Below are positions 32,744 to 42,477 of a DNA stretch of 64,000 nt, piece by piece; the first letter of the stretch is position 1, and every line of letters starts with the position of its first letter. Origin of the DNA: Mycobacterium sp. ITM-2016-00316 (lineage in GTDB: Bacteria > Actinomycetota > Actinomycetes > Mycobacteriales > Mycobacteriaceae); assembly GCF_002968335.2 (NCBI RefSeq), contig NZ_CP134398.1:1860001-1924000 (forward strand), given 5' to 3'. The notes beneath the pieces were generated by a model. It was not told where the DNA came from. It saw only the letters and a list, made by a program, of their open reading frames with translations, and searched no databases. Both the position numbers and the translations under genes were made by a program.

Positions 32744-34335
32744 TGTCCGGCGCTCTCCAGGTTGCGTTTGACTTCGAGCCGGCGCAGCTTGCCCGAGGAG
32801 GTTCTGGGCAGCGATCCGGGTCGCATGAAGACGACTTCGGCCGGTACGACGCCACATTCGGAGGCGACCAGCTCGACCAGCGCGGTGCGGGCGGCCGGCT
32901 CGTCGGCGCCCTTGAACTCCGCGGCGATCACCAGACCGGGGCGGGTGGCCGGTCCGTCGGTGCCGACGGCGACGACGGCACCGGCCCGGACACCGTCGAC
33001 CTGGGCGGCCACGGTCTCGATCTCGGTGGGGAAGATGTTGCGCCCGGCGACGGTGATGATCTCCTTGGCGCGCCCGCAGATGACCAGGCTGCCGTCCAGG
33101 AAGTAGCCGATATCCCCGGTGGGGAACCAGTTTTCGCGATCCACGGTGCCCTCGCCCAGGTAACCGCTCATCATCGAGGTGCCGCGGATCTCCACCTCGC
33201 CGACCTCGCGGTCGGCGACATCGCCGGAAAACCGTTCGTGGGGTGCGATGCGGATCTGCATACCGGGGATGGCCTCACCCAGCACCGCGTGCTTGCGGAC
33301 GTAGCCACCGTCATCGGTGACGATGTTGATCTCGTCGACCTGCAGACCGTGCCCGGGTACCGGAACCGCTACCGCACAGTTGGATTCGGCCAGGCCGTAG
33401 GACGGGGCCAGCGCGCCGGGGTCGAGTCCGAACTTGGCCATCTCGGCGGCGAAGCGCCGGCTGCCGTCGCAGTCGACGGGCTCGCCGCCGTTGAGTGCGA
33501 AGCGCAGATTCGAGAAGTCGGCCTCGCTGATCAGGCCGGCGTACTTGCCGACGATGTTGTAGGCCATGTTCGGCGCCGCGGTCAGCGAGGCCCGGCTCTC
33601 GGTGAGCCACTTGATCCAGCCGAACGGTGATGCGGAGAACGCCGATGTCGGCGCCTGCCACAGCTCGGCGCCGGCCAGCGCCATGGTGAGCACGAAGGAC
33701 AGGCCCATATCGTGGTAGAGCGGCAGCCAGGAATGGCCGCAGTCGGCGTCGGTGACCCCGACGCGCTGCACGAGTGCGCCGATGTTGGCCAACACGGCCT
33801 CCGGCGAGAGTTGCGCCGTGCGTGGGGTTCCGGTGGAGCCCGCGGTGCCCTGCAGCACGGCCGTCCCGGTGCCGGTCACCACGCCGCTGTGGGTCGTGGA
33901 GCGCTGCGCGTGCGCGACCGCACCGACATCGTGCACCGCGATGGCACTCTGCACGCCGGCCAGCTCACGCAGCGGCGCGCCGTGGCTGAACACGGTGCGC
34001 ACCCCGACCCGGTCGAACCGTTCCATGGTGGCGCGGGCCCAGCGCTTCGGGTCGGCACCGCGCACCGGTCCGGGCAGGATCGACACGGCGGCACCGGCCA
34101 GGAAGGCGCCGGGGATGGCGGCGATGAACTCCGCGGTGGGATCGCCGACGAGGCCGATCGTGGCGGCGCCGTCATCGCAGATGCGGGCGGCGACATTCTC
34201 GGCGCGCGAGTGAATCTCACCCCACGGGTGACGGGTCCAGGTGCCTGCGCCGGTGTCGAGCACCGCCAGCGCGCGGTCCGTGGAGGTCATCGCATGGGTC
34301 AGCGCCTGCGCCAGCCCCCATGGCGCCGCCGTCAC
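32740..34335 (-). CDS. mbtM: Fatty acyl-AMP ligase for mycobactin tail (FadD33 type)
   Basis: The 531-residue enzyme has the AMP-binding motif [12 protein letters not shown], followed by [15 protein letters not shown] substrate loop (here [14 protein letters not shown]) and [19 protein letters not shown] in the hinge. It activates a fatty acid as adenylate and loads it on the carrier MbtL. The short N-terminus and FAAL-like loop agree with Rv1345. GTG at 34335 overlaps the mbtL stop (GTGA), and its own stop overlaps mbtN. Confidence 0.9.
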   Translation of the reverse strand: MTAAPWGLAQALTHAMTSTDRALAVLDTGAGTWTRHPWGEIHSRAENVAARICDDGAATIGLVGDPTAEFIAAIPGAFLAGAAVSILPGPVRGADPKRWARATMERFDRVGVRTVFSHGAPLRELAGVQSAIAVHDVGAVAHAQRSTTHSGVVTGTGTAVLQGTAGSTGTPRTAQLSPEAVLANIGALVQRVGVTDADCGHSWLPLYHDMGLSFVLTMALAGAELWQAPTSAFSASPFGWIKWLTESRASLTAAPNMAYNIVGKYAGLISEADFSNLRFALNGGEPVDCDGSRRFAAEMAKFGLDPGALAPSYGLAESNCAVAVPVPGHGLQVDEINIVTDDGGYVRKHAVLGEAIPGMQIRIAPHERFSGDVADREVGEVEIRGTSMMSGYLGEGTVDRENWFPTGDIGYFLDGSLVICGRAKEIITVAGRNIFPTEIETVAAQVDGVRAGAVVAVGTDGPATRPGLVIAAEFKGADEPAARTALVELVASECGVVPAEVVFMRPGSLPRTSSGKLRRLEVKRNLESAGQ

Positions 34336-34601
34336 GAGTTCGCCTGATCCGCGGGCAGTTTGGCCAGGACCACCTTTTCCAGGTCGCCGAGGGTCTCGCA
34401 GCTGAGCAGATCTTCCTCTGACAGCGCGGCGCCCAGGCGATCCTCGATGGCGACCATGCCGACGGCGAAGGCCACCGAATCCATGCCGACATCGTCGACC
34501 AGTCGGGAGTCCCGCGACACCCGGCTGACGTCGATGTTGAGATCGTCGCGCAGGATGGCCAAGAGCTCCGGATTGACCGCTTCGGGCTGTGACATTTCCA
34601 T
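34332..34601 (-). CDS. mbtL: Acyl carrier protein for mycobactin tail
   Basis: The 89-residue carrier has the phosphopantetheine attachment site in [13 protein letters not shown] (Ser of the DSV triplet) within an acidic four-helix carrier sequence. It holds the fatty acid made active by MbtM and desaturated by MbtN before MbtK transfer. ATG at 34601 and a second ATG at 34595 are both possible. It is the first gene of the operon and lies 30 bases after a good IdeR box, so iron represses it. Confidence 0.9.
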   Translation of the reverse strand: MEMSQPEAVNPELLAILRDDLNIDVSRVSRDSRLVDDVGMDSVAFAVGMVAIEDRLGAALSEEDLLSCETLGDLEKVVLAKLPADQANS

Positions 34602-34630
34602 GTTCGGCGACCCTACACCTGAGAATTTAC

Positions 34631-34649
34631 TCAGGGTAGGCTTACCGAA
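34631..34649. promoter_or_regulatory. IdeR (iron box) operator upstream of mbtL
   Basis: TCAGGGTAGGCTTACCGAA matches the 19-base IdeR consensus TTAGGTTAGGCTAACCTAA at 15 positions, including the whole TAGGC-ACC core. It is 30 bases upstream of the mbtL start, where IdeR with iron blocks transcription. The site lies just after the end of the DUF190 gene. The match count was made by eye on this sequence. Confidence 0.8.
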
Positions 34650-34656
34650 TGTGCCC

Positions 34657-35706
34657 TCAGGGCGACGGGCGGGCGAGTCTCGTGTCGCCCTTTGTGACGC
34701 CCCCGTCAATCGAGACCAGTGCGGGCACAACTTCACTGGTGATCAGGCCATGAACCGCGGTCAGCGGGTCGATCAGGTCGAAACACGCAGCAATCCGGGC
34801 CGGGGTGTCCACGACCACGGTTGTGACGGGGACCTCACGTCCGAGTTGGAGCAGTCTGTCGCCGTGCGGCGCGTGATCGCCGTGGAAGCCCCAGATTCCA
34901 CGCAGCACGGTGGCGCCGCCGCCGGCCTGTCGAGCCCGCAGCACGTCGACGATCGCGCGATGGATGGGCACCCCGTGGTGCCGGGTGCCCTCGGAGGTGT
35001 GGATGGTGAGTTTCTGCCACAGCGGCACGCCGTCGGCGTCGGCGGCGGGCAGGGTCGCCGGCCGGTCCAGCAGCCGTCCGTCGCGCTTGCAGATCTGGAG
35101 TCGCTCCACCGTCATCGCCGCGGCGGGCAGCAGTTCACGCAGGCGCGGCAACGCCGCCGTCACCTGTCCGTCGGTGCCCGACCCGACGATCATCACCGGC
35201 ACCTCGGTGTTGGCGCTGAAGAACCGGGCTCGCCGGCGCGCGCCGTGCTCGGTACCGTCGACCCCGAGAAAGACTGCCGCGCCCGCGAATCCGAGCTCGT
35301 GCAACACCGCGCAGATCTCCCGGTACGCCGGCCGGCCGCCGATCCGGGTCTGACGCCCGATGTACAGCGTGAGCTTTGCCGCGCCCGAACCGTCGACGCC
35401 GGTCCCGGCCCGTTCCAGGGTGACGATGCCGCGCGCGATACCGGCCACCACGGTGGGCGCGAGGCCGGCGATGCGATCGGCGGTGTCCACCGCGACCAGC
35501 GCCACCGGCAGATCCTCGGACGCCGACAGCGAACGGTCGGTGCGCAGCTGATGGCTGGGCCCGAATCCGCCGATGCCGCGCAGCACCACGCTGTCGGCCA
35601 CCTGCTCGGTGCCGATCAGATCGAGCAGTTCATCGGCGGCGAACCCGCGATCACCGCGCAGCCGCTCACCGAAGTACGCGGTCAGCTTCAGCAGTTCGGC
35701 ACTCAC
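34657..35706 (-). CDS. DUF190-repeat protein of the fluoride channel operon
   Basis: The 349-residue protein carries three DUF190-like modules. The glycine-rich signature VVLRGIGGFGPSH (around residues 40-52) recurs as TVLRGIWGFHGDHAP (around 264-278), with a middle copy less clear (LHELGFAGAAVFLGVDG). DUF190 genes are commonly found with crcB channels, and their role is undetermined. The GTG start overlaps the crcB stop (GTGA), so the three genes form one operon. Three modules in one protein is more than the usual single module of about 110 residues. Confidence 0.85.
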   Translation of the reverse strand: MSAELLKLTAYFGERLRGDRGFAADELLDLIGTEQVADSVVLRGIGGFGPSHQLRTDRSLSASEDLPVALVAVDTADRIAGLAPTVVAGIARGIVTLERAGTGVDGSGAAKLTLYIGRQTRIGGRPAYREICAVLHELGFAGAAVFLGVDGTEHGARRRARFFSANTEVPVMIVGSGTDGQVTAALPRLRELLPAAAMTVERLQICKRDGRLLDRPATLPAADADGVPLWQKLTIHTSEGTRHHGVPIHRAIVDVLRARQAGGGATVLRGIWGFHGDHAPHGDRLLQLGREVPVTTVVVDTPARIAACFDLIDPLTAVHGLITSEVVPALVSIDGGVTKGDTRLARPSP

Positions 35707-36077
35707 AGTGCCCGTCCGATCAGCTGGCCCAGCCAGGCCGCCGCCAGTCCCAGCGCGACGCTGAGCACGATATTGGCCACCGCGATCCGTCCCCGGCGTT
35801 CCTCACCGAGCCGCTGGGTTTCCAGCATCCAGGTGGAGAACGTCGTATAGGCGCCGACAAACGCGGTGCCGGCCAGCAGTGCCACGTGCGGGCTGATGGT
35901 CAACGCGCCGACAAAACCCAGCAGCCAGGCGCCGCTGACATTCACCGCGAGGGTGCCCACCGGGAAACCGCCGGCGACCGTGACCCGGGACGACACCGCC
36001 CGGTCGACCAGCAACCGGCACACCGCGCCGACCCCGCCGAGCAGCATCACGCCGGCCCACACCGCGACCGTGCTCAC
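35703..36077 (-). CDS. crcB: CrcB/Fluc fluoride channel subunit A
   Basis: The 124-residue protein has four hydrophobic helices and the CrcB signatures [30 protein letters not shown] and [17 protein letters not shown]. Fluc channels export fluoride as antiparallel dimers. Here two paralogous genes sit together, so a heterodimer is expected. The GTG at 36077 overlaps the stop of the upstream crcB. It is followed by the DUF190 gene with a further GTGA overlap. Confidence 0.93.
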   Translation of the reverse strand: MSTVAVWAGVMLLGGVGAVCRLLVDRAVSSRVTVAGGFPVGTLAVNVSGAWLLGFVGALTISPHVALLAGTAFVGAYTTFSTWMLETQRLGEERRGRIAVANIVLSVALGLAAAWLGQLIGRAL

Positions 36078-36469
36078 CGGACACGCACCCGTCGGACCAA
36101 CGCGGTCATCACCTGCGCCGCCAGCAGGCCCAGTCCGATGCTGACCACGGTGTAGCCGGCGGCCAGCGCGTGGTGACCGTGCTCCAGCATCACCAGCACC
36201 TCGACCTGCATGGTGGAGAACGTCGTCAGCCCGCCGCACAACCCGGTGCCCAACAGCGGACGGCGGTACCCCGATGCGGGCAGCCGTTCCAGCAGCCGGG
36301 TGGTGAAGTACCCGAGCAGCGCGGCCCCGACGATGTTGACGATGAACGTCGCCCACGGCCAGTGCCCCGGCGGCACCGCGAGGACATGGCTGAGCGCGGC
36401 GCGCGCCAGCGTCCCCAGCGCGCCGCCGAGAAACACCGCAGCCACTTCCCGCCGGTCGGTGATCGCCAC
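36074..36469 (-). CDS. crcB: CrcB/Fluc fluoride channel subunit B
   Basis: The 131-residue protein has the same four-helix Fluc pattern: [34 protein letters not shown] and [21 protein letters not shown]. It differs from its neighbour copy in the pore-lining loops, as expected for a heterodimeric pair with fixed orientations. The start is GTG 36469 or TTG 36475. It is the first gene of the operon and is divergent from the SARP regulator, about 47 bases away. I saw no fluoride riboswitch in this short gap. Confidence 0.92.
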   Translation of the reverse strand: MAITDRREVAAVFLGGALGTLARAALSHVLAVPPGHWPWATFIVNIVGAALLGYFTTRLLERLPASGYRRPLLGTGLCGGLTTFSTMQVEVLVMLEHGHHALAAGYTVVSIGLGLLAAQVMTALVRRVRVR

Positions 36470-36516
36470 ACGCAAAGTATGTAGCCCGGCGGCCGTACCG
36501 ATAGTGTCGGCACACC

Positions 36517-39500
36517 ATGACGGCGCAGGATCTCCTCCCGGTGCGGATCTCCGTACTAGGACCGGTCCGGGCGTGGGTGGGTGGTGACCCGGTCGATCTG
36601 GCCGGACCCAAACAGCGGTCGGTGCTCGTCCGGCTGGTCCTGGCGCACGGCGAGGTGGTGTCCGTCGACCGGCTGATCGAGGACCTGTGGGCCGGGGAAC
36701 CGCCGCCGAAGGCGCTGGCGGCGCTGCAGGCCTACATCTCGCATCTGCGCCGGGTCCTCGAACCCGGCCGTGAACGTCGCGCCGCGGCCCGGGTGATCGT
36801 CAGTGCCGCCCCCGGGTACTGCCTGCGGCTACCCGACGAAGCCGTCGACGTGTGGTCGCTGGAAGCCAGGATCGCCGCGGCCGAACACAACAACGATCCC
36901 GTGGAGCGGGCGCCGCTGCTGGAGGATGTGGTCGCCGCGTGGACCGGTGATCCCTACGGCGAGGTCCGCGACGCGCTGTGGGCGGCCCCCGAGGTGGCTC
37001 GGCTGGCCCAGCTGCGGCTGTCCGTCACCGAGGCCCACGCCGCGGCCCAGTCCGCCCTCGGACAGCACGGTGTGGTGGCCCGGGTGCTGGAACCGCATGT
37101 GCGCGATCACCCGGACCGCGAGGCGGCCGCCTGCCTACTGGCGGTCGCCCGGTACCGCTGCGGTCATCAGGCCGCGGCCCTGGACGTGCTGCGCCGCACC
37201 ACCGCCTACCTCACCGAGGAGCTCGGCCTGGAACCCGGTCGGGCGCTGCGGGATCTGGAACGCGACATCCTGCGCCACGCCGATCACCTGGATCCCATCG
37301 CACTCGCGCCGGCGCCGGTGTCGCCGCCCCATGACGCCCCGCAGGCCAGCCCCACCCGCGGCCGCGCCGATGAACTGGCCGCCATCGACGCAGCCGCGGC
37401 CACCGCGGTGCGCGGTGGGTTGCGGGTGGTGTGGATCGGCGGTGAGGCCGGTGCGGGCAAGACCACCGTCGTCGACGCGGCGGCGGCCCGGCTGCGCGAC
37501 GCCGGTTGGACGGTCGTTGCCGGGCGCAGCCCCGAGGTCGACGGCGCGCCACCCGGGTGGGCGTGGACCGAGGTGCTCGAAACCTTCGCCGCCACACTGC
37601 CGCCGCGACAGGCCGGTGCGCTGGCGCCGCTGCTGCACGACGGCCGGGCAACCGCGGAGGGCTCCGCGTTCTGGATCGCGCATGCGCTGGCCGAGGTGCT
37701 CGGGCAGGCGGCCGAGCGGACACCACTGCTCATCGTGCTCGACGACCTGCACCGCACCGACGGTCTGACACTGGAGTTGCTGCGGCTGACCGCAGACCGT
37801 CTCGGTTCGGGGCGGGTGCTCGTCATCGGCACCTACCGGCCCTCGGAATCCGGTGCCGAGCTGGGCCAGGCCCGGGCCGCGCTGGCCAATCACACCGCGG
37901 CGCACCTGACGCTGTCCGGTCTGGACGATGCGGCGCTGACCGCGTTGGCCATCGACTGCGGGCTGCCCGCGGTCACCCGGGAAACGTTGCGGCTGTTGCG
38001 GGACCGCACCGGTGGCAACCCGCTGTTCGTCCGGGAACTGGCCCGGCTGATGGTCGCCGAAGGTGTCGACGCCGCCCACGGCAGGATTCCCGCCGGGGTC
38101 GGGGACGTGGTCCGCCGCCGGCTGGCCCGGCTGCCACCGCAGACCGCGACCGCGCTGCGCCAGGCGGCGGTGCTGGGACGCGAGGTCGATATCACCCTGC
38201 TGGGCGAGCTGGCCCGCAGCGATGACGACGAACTGCTCGATGCGCTGGAACCCGCGGTACTCGCCGGCCTGCTCGACGAACCGGTGCCCGGACGGATCAG
38301 ATTTGCGCACAACCTCATCCGGGACACCCTCTACGAGGACACCTCGGTGCTGCGCCGGTCCCGGCTGCATGCCGCGGCGCTGGACCTGCTGCGGCCGCGC
38401 GGTGCCGACGCGGCCTCGCTGGCCTACCACGCCGTCGCGGCCGCCACCGCCGACACCGCCGCCGAGGCAGCGGTTCTCGTGATACAGGCGGCCAGGGAGG
38501 CCGACGCAGTCGGGGCGCCGGTGGAAGCCGCCCGGCAGTGGCGGGCCGCGGTGCGCATGTTCGAGCTGGCCGGCGCGGACCGCTCGGCGGTGGTACCCGC
38601 CCGGTGCGGTCTCATCGCCGCACTCGCCCAGGCCGGTGATGCGATCGGATCGCGGGAAGAGTTGCACCACACCATGGTTGCTGTCGGTTCCCACGACGTC
38701 TTGGCGGTGCAGGCGCTGACCGCCTCGGACAGCCCGCTGGTGTGGCGGGTCCGCGACGGCGACCTCATCGACCACGCCATCGTCGACCCGCTGCGGCGGG
38801 TGCTGAACCGTGAACAGGCCCCGCAGGTGCGTGCCCGGTTGCTGCTGACCCTGTTCACCGAACTGGAGGGTGTGGAACATGATTCGGCGCTGGCCGCCGG
38901 GGAGGAGGCGCTGGCACTGGCCCGGGCAGTGCATGCGCAGGATCCGGCCGGCAACCAGCGGCTGCTGTGTGCGGCGCTCAACGTGCGGGCCTTTTCCTGC
39001 CTTGGCCCCGACCTGGCCCACGAGCGGGAAAGCGTTGTCGCCGAGCTACTCTCGGTAGCCGAAGCCTGCGATGCCATCGACTATCAGGCGGTGGCACACT
39101 GGTTCGCGTTTCTGGACGCGTCCGGGCGCTCGGATCTGGCGGGTGCGGCCGCGCACGCCGACCAGGCGGTGGCGCGCGCCGGTACCGGCCAGCTCGGTTT
39201 CCTGCTGGGTGTGCTCGACGCCTTCGGTGCGCAGCTGGCCGTGCTGGCCGGCCGGGCCGACGAGGGGGAGCGGGCCTATATCGCCGTCTCGGCGAAGTTG
39301 GCCGAATACGGGGTGGCCAACGGGGCGCATATCGGCATCGTGGGCCGGGTGAGCGCCAACCTGGTGCGCGGCAGCCTCGCCCCGATGGCCGACGATCTGG
39401 TCGCCGTGCACCGCTTCGTGTCCCGCATCATCGCCGACGGCGCCGCGATCGCCCTGCATCAGGCGGGCAGAACCCAAGAGGCCCAGCAGATCTGGGCGCA

Positions 39501-39795
39501 GCGCGTCCCGATCGAGCGATCCTTCTACTTCGTCGCGATGGCGACCCTGCGGGCCCATGCGGCCGTCGCGATGGGCGATCTCGCCGTCGCGACCGCCACC
39601 GCGGCGGAGCTGCTGCCGTACTCCGGGCGGTTCGCCGGCCTCGACAACGGGACTCTGCTCACCGGCCCGGTGGACGCCGCGCTGGCCGCCGTCGCCGAGG
39701 CCACCGGCGATGCCGCGGGTGCCGCGCGCTACCGGCGGGCCGCGGCGGAGCTGACCGAACGGCTGCGCGCGGCCGCCCAAGCCTTGATCGACTGA
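36517..39795 (+). CDS. SARP/AfsR-type regulator with AAA ATPase and TPR-like tail
   Basis: The 1092-residue protein has an OmpR-like winged helix at 8-105 ([29 protein letters not shown]) and then the BTAD domain to about 260 ([20 protein letters not shown]). The ATPase has Walker [10 protein letters not shown] at 308-316 and [13 protein letters not shown] as Walker B. It ends in a long helical tail that is probably TPR-like. Such proteins switch on secondary metabolism or stress genes with signal-dependent ATP binding. It is monocistronic, with a palindromic repeat at its end. Targets cannot be told from the sequence, since no typical cluster adjoins. Confidence 0.88.
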   Translation: MTAQDLLPVRISVLGPVRAWVGGDPVDLAGPKQRSVLVRLVLAHGEVVSVDRLIEDLWAGEPPPKALAALQAYISHLRRVLEPGRERRAAARVIVSAAPGYCLRLPDEAVDVWSLEARIAAAEHNNDPVERAPLLEDVVAAWTGDPYGEVRDALWAAPEVARLAQLRLSVTEAHAAAQSALGQHGVVARVLEPHVRDHPDREAAACLLAVARYRCGHQAAALDVLRRTTAYLTEELGLEPGRALRDLERDILRHADHLDPIALAPAPVSPPHDAPQASPTRGRADELAAIDAAAATAVRGGLRVVWIGGEAGAGKTTVVDAAAARLRDAGWTVVAGRSPEVDGAPPGWAWTEVLETFAATLPPRQAGALAPLLHDGRATAEGSAFWIAHALAEVLGQAAERTPLLIVLDDLHRTDGLTLELLRLTADRLGSGRVLVIGTYRPSESGAELGQARAALANHTAAHLTLSGLDDAALTALAIDCGLPAVTRETLRLLRDRTGGNPLFVRELARLMVAEGVDAAHGRIPAGVGDVVRRRLARLPPQTATALRQAAVLGREVDITLLGELARSDDDELLDALEPAVLAGLLDEPVPGRIRFAHNLIRDTLYEDTSVLRRSRLHAAALDLLRPRGADAASLAYHAVAAATADTAAEAAVLVIQAAREADAVGAPVEAARQWRAAVRMFELAGADRSAVVPARCGLIAALAQAGDAIGSREELHHTMVAVGSHDVLAVQALTASDSPLVWRVRDGDLIDHAIVDPLRRVLNREQAPQVRARLLLTLFTELEGVEHDSALAAGEEALALARAVHAQDPAGNQRLLCAALNVRAFSCLGPDLAHERESVVAELLSVAEACDAIDYQAVAHWFAFLDASGRSDLAGAAAHADQAVARAGTGQLGFLLGVLDAFGAQLAVLAGRADEGERAYIAVSAKLAEYGVANGAHIGIVGRVSANLVRGSLAPMADDLVAVHRFVSRIIADGAAIALHQAGRTQEAQQIWAQRVPIERSFYFVAMATLRAHAAVAMGDLAVATATAAELLPYSGRFAGLDNGTLLTGPVDAALAAVAEATGDAAGAARYRRAAAELTERLRAAAQALID

Positions 39796-39863
39796 CCTTC
39801 GTTGGCGAAACTCGCGTACCGGGCGTCATTTCGGCCGCGCCGACGCCGGGTACGCGAGTTTCG
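39788..39863. repeat. Palindromic intergenic repeat, copy 1
   Basis: Arms at 39806-39827 and 39842-39863 pair over 21 of 22 positions around a 14-base loop. The core is CGAAACTCGCGTACC / GGTACGCGAGTTTCG. The 33 bases from 39788 to 39820, including the stop codon of the SARP gene, are repeated exactly at 41595-41627 after another gene. The hairpin could terminate transcription but has no T-run. Confidence 0.8.
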
Positions 39864-39901
39864 GCGGACCACAGCGGACGTACCGCCAACCGCTGGTTCC
39901 G

Positions 39902-40759
39902 TCAGGTGGTGCACCCCGGGCGCACGGCCCTTCTCCAGGCGAGCGGATTCAGGTTGCGGAACGGGTCGTTGCGCCGTATCGCCAGAAGGTCGGCCAGTGT
40001 CGCCTCCAGTGCCGTCTGTGAGCGCATCTTGACGGTGGCTTCCCACTCTTCGGCGTTTGCGTTCGCGGGCCGTTTCGTATCGATTGGGGATCCGAATTTC
40101 AGGTACATGCGCTGCGGTCGCGGCACCAGGGTGGGGCCCACTCCGCGAATGAGGGGGATCCCGACGCCGGAGACACCGTGCAGACGTTCACCGAGGCCGC
40201 GGGTCATCCGTTCCCAGGTGCCATCGCGTTCGACGAAGCTGCCGTAGACGTCGTCGCCGCCCACCAGTCCGACGGGGATGATCGGGTAGTCGTGTGCGAT
40301 GGCCAGCCGCGCGAATCCGTTGCGTCCCTCCCAATGCAACTGGTACTCCTCGGACTTGAACTTGAGCATGTCCCGGCCGCCCCCGGGGAAGACCAGGACC
40401 GTCTCGCCCTGCCGCATCAGTTGACCCCCGGTCTCGGGGTCGCCGACGACCGCCCCGGCCGCCTCCAACACGTCTCGAAGCACTCCGTTCATATCGGCAA
40501 GCTGACGGGTGGCGAGCCCTCGGACGCGCACGCCGAGTTCGCGGTGCACGAAATACGGAATCGAGACAACCTCGACCCAGCCGGCGGTCGTGTGGTTTCC
40601 GACCAGCAGGAACCTGCCGTCTCGCGGCAGGGTGTGCAGCCCGTCGACATAGACCCGGGACGCATCCACCAGCGGTGCGACCGCATCTGCCACCGCGAAT
40701 ATGGCGTGCTGCATCGCGTGCATTCGGCTCGGTCGATCAGCACGCGGATTCGTGGTCAT
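39902..40759 (-). CDS. Lysophospholipid acyltransferase family protein
   Basis: The 285-residue protein has the PlsC-like motifs VGNHTTAGWVEV (an NHxxxGW variant of NHxxxxD), PGGGRDMLK and IIPVGLVGGDDVYGSF. It resembles mycobacterial membrane acyltransferases that esterify glycerol lipids or fatty alcohols. The start at ATG 40759 follows GGGAGACGAC. It is divergent from the TetR gene, with a perfect operator palindrome in the 114-base gap, so TetR probably represses it. Loss of the catalytic Asp in the NHX4D motif should be checked; other members have it. Confidence 0.78.
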   Translation of the reverse strand: MTTNPRADRPSRMHAMQHAIFAVADAVAPLVDASRVYVDGLHTLPRDGRFLLVGNHTTAGWVEVVSIPYFVHRELGVRVRGLATRQLADMNGVLRDVLEAAGAVVGDPETGGQLMRQGETVLVFPGGGRDMLKFKSEEYQLHWEGRNGFARLAIAHDYPIIPVGLVGGDDVYGSFVERDGTWERMTRGLGERLHGVSGVGIPLIRGVGPTLVPRPQRMYLKFGSPIDTKRPANANAEEWEATVKMRSQTALEATLADLLAIRRNDPFRNLNPLAWRRAVRPGCTT

Positions 40760-40813
40760 GTCGTCTCCCAGCCCCAGTGTGTACATCGCGTCTCGATGTT
40801 CACCGTACCGAAG

Positions 40814-40842
40814 AACTGACCAAACGACCATTCTGGTCAGTT
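40814..40842. promoter_or_regulatory. TetR operator between acyltransferase and TetR
   Basis: AACTGACCA and TGGTCAGTT are exact complements, 11 bases apart. Within them, GACCA-TTC-TGGTC (40826-40838) forms a second perfect palindrome. The site lies between the divergent starts at 40759 and 40874 and is the only symmetric element there. It fits an autoregulated TetR that also controls the acyltransferase. Confidence 0.75.
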
Positions 40843-40873
40843 GGTCCTGCCTGATCGATCGGACATTAGACTC

Positions 40874-41602
40874 ATGGCGGTGAGCACCCCGGCGGTCGGC
40901 CTGCCCGAGCAGCACTCGGCGAAAGCGGCCCGACTTCTGTCGGCGGCCGGCGAGTTGCTCATGGGAAGGGGCGCACGCGGTTTCACCGTTGCCGACGTCG
41001 CCAAACGCGCACACGTGGGGAAGGGCACCGTCTATCTGTACTGGCCGACCAAAGAGGATCTGCTCATCGGCCTGGTCGGACGTGGCTTCCTGGGACTGCT
41101 TGATGATCTGATCGGACGCATTGGCGACGATCCCGACCTTGCACGCCCATCCCGGTTCTGCCCGATGATGCTCGAGGTCGCGGTCAGCCAGCCACTGCTG
41201 GCCGCCATGCAGCGCCATGATGAAGATCTGCTCGGCGTCCTGGCCGACCATCCGCGCTCGGTGGCACTGAATGACACGCTCGGCCCCGGCGCGGTGATCG
41301 GTGCGGTGCTTCCGGTGTGGCGCCGTCACACGTTGGCCCGAAATGATTGGGAGACAAACGATCAGGCTTTTGCCCTGCACGGGCTGGTCACCGGGATCGC
41401 GATGTCCGTCGTCAACCCCGCGCCGCGGCCCCAGCCCGCCGACCCCCTCGGCGTCCTCGGTGCCGCGGTCACCGCGCTGCTCGGACCCGAGCGGGCCAGC
41501 GACAAGCAGTTGCGCTCGGCAGCGGCCGAGATCATCGAGTTCCTCAGGCAGGGCCGGGACAGCGCCCTGCTCTTGATCGGCGGAGCACCCACCGTCGACT
41601 GA
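40874..41602 (+). CDS. TetR-family repressor beside the acyltransferase
   Basis: The 242-residue protein has the TetR helix-turn-helix at about 27-60 (GFTVADVAKRAHVGKGTVYLYWPTKEDLL) and a ligand domain of variable sequence. TAGACT at 40867-40872 is a good -10 hexamer and places the transcript start near 40880. Translation could thus begin leaderless at the GTG at 40880 instead of ATG 40874. It ends in the second copy of the palindromic repeat. The operator in front suggests autoregulation. Confidence 0.88.
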   Translation: MAVSTPAVGLPEQHSAKAARLLSAAGELLMGRGARGFTVADVAKRAHVGKGTVYLYWPTKEDLLIGLVGRGFLGLLDDLIGRIGDDPDLARPSRFCPMMLEVAVSQPLLAAMQRHDEDLLGVLADHPRSVALNDTLGPGAVIGAVLPVWRRHTLARNDWETNDQAFALHGLVTGIAMSVVNPAPRPQPADPLGVLGAAVTALLGPERASDKQLRSAAAEIIEFLRQGRDSALLLIGGAPTVD

Positions 41603-41669
41603 CCTTCGTTGGCGAAACTCGCGTACCCGGGGTTCCCGCGGGCGGATTCACCCCGGGTACGCGAGTTTC
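41595..41669. repeat. Palindromic intergenic repeat, copy 2
   Basis: Arms at 41614-41632 and 41651-41669 pair perfectly over 19 bases (GAAACTCGCGTACCCGGGG and its complement). The loop contains the palindrome CCCGCGGG. As in copy 1, the repeat starts in the last codons of the preceding gene, and the 33-base 5' part is identical. Confidence 0.82.
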
Positions 41670-41690
41670 ACCCCGTAATCAACGGGTGAG

Positions 41691-42383
41691 TCAGCCGAAT
41701 ACCGCGCGCTCGAAGCGGCGGTGCCGGGCGGAGAAGAAACGCAGCAGCAGCATCAGCGGGCCCGGCACACTGGCGGCGATCATCGCGCGCTCGGCATCAT
41801 CGGCCACTCCCAGGATGCGCGGCCCCTCGAAGGACAACCGCCCGCTGCGCCGGGCCGCCTTCTCGATCGCCTCCCAGTCCTCGACCGAGACGTACCGGCG
41901 GATCACCGGGAACAGTTCGCGTTCCTCGTCGGCGATGTGCGCCTGGAGCAGCTGGTGCAGATCGGTCAGCCCGGCGGCCAGCGGCCGGGCCAGCTCCGGG
42001 TCGGCGGACCGCCCGAAGGCCGCGGCCTGGACGCGCAGCCGGTCCAACCGCGGATCCAGCGCGGCATGATCCTCGGTCAGCTCCGTCAGGTCGATGAAGT
42101 CACCCGCGCAGGCCTCGATCACCGGCCACAGCACATCGTCTTCCATGGTGTGGTGATGGTGGATCGACTCACACATCAGCGCGACATAGCGGGCCAAGGC
42201 CTTGGCACGCGGGGGACCGCACGGCAGCCGGCGCTGGGCGACGGCGGTGGTCAGCTCGGCGAGGCGCCGGGTGTCGGTGACCATGGCGCGGTGGGTCAGG
42301 GTGATCCCGCTGAGGTCGGGCGCCGGATCGGCGGGACGACCGATGTTGTCTGCGGAGTGGGCTGATCGTGCGGAATTGTTCAT
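41691..42383 (-). CDS. Hemerythrin HHE-domain protein
   Basis: The 230-residue protein has the hemerythrin-like iron ligands THRAMV (His), SIHHHHTMEDDVLWPVI (His and Glu) and LQAHIADEERELFPVI (His, Asp, Glu). They lie in four helices, then a C-terminal helical extension with a hydrophobic segment (SVPGPLMLLLRFFSA). Such proteins bind a di-iron site for oxygen, nitric oxide or redox sensing in mycobacteria. The start is ATG 42383. Confidence 0.85.
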   Translation of the reverse strand: MNNSARSAHSADNIGRPADPAPDLSGITLTHRAMVTDTRRLAELTTAVAQRRLPCGPPRAKALARYVALMCESIHHHHTMEDDVLWPVIEACAGDFIDLTELTEDHAALDPRLDRLRVQAAAFGRSADPELARPLAAGLTDLHQLLQAHIADEERELFPVIRRYVSVEDWEAIEKAARRSGRLSFEGPRILGVADDAERAMIAASVPGPLMLLLRFFSARHRRFERAVFG

Positions 42384-42477
42384 GCCGGCAACCTTGTAAC
42401 GGCCCACTTGCGACGAACTTGCGACCGGCTTGCACTACGGCGAGACACCGGTGCCGCGGGTAGGCAAGGATGGTGTC

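Noticed and set aside
36470..36516. Fluoride riboswitch before crcB
   Set aside because: The gap to the divergent SARP gene is about 47 bases, too short, and I found no match to the conserved core of the crcB motif.
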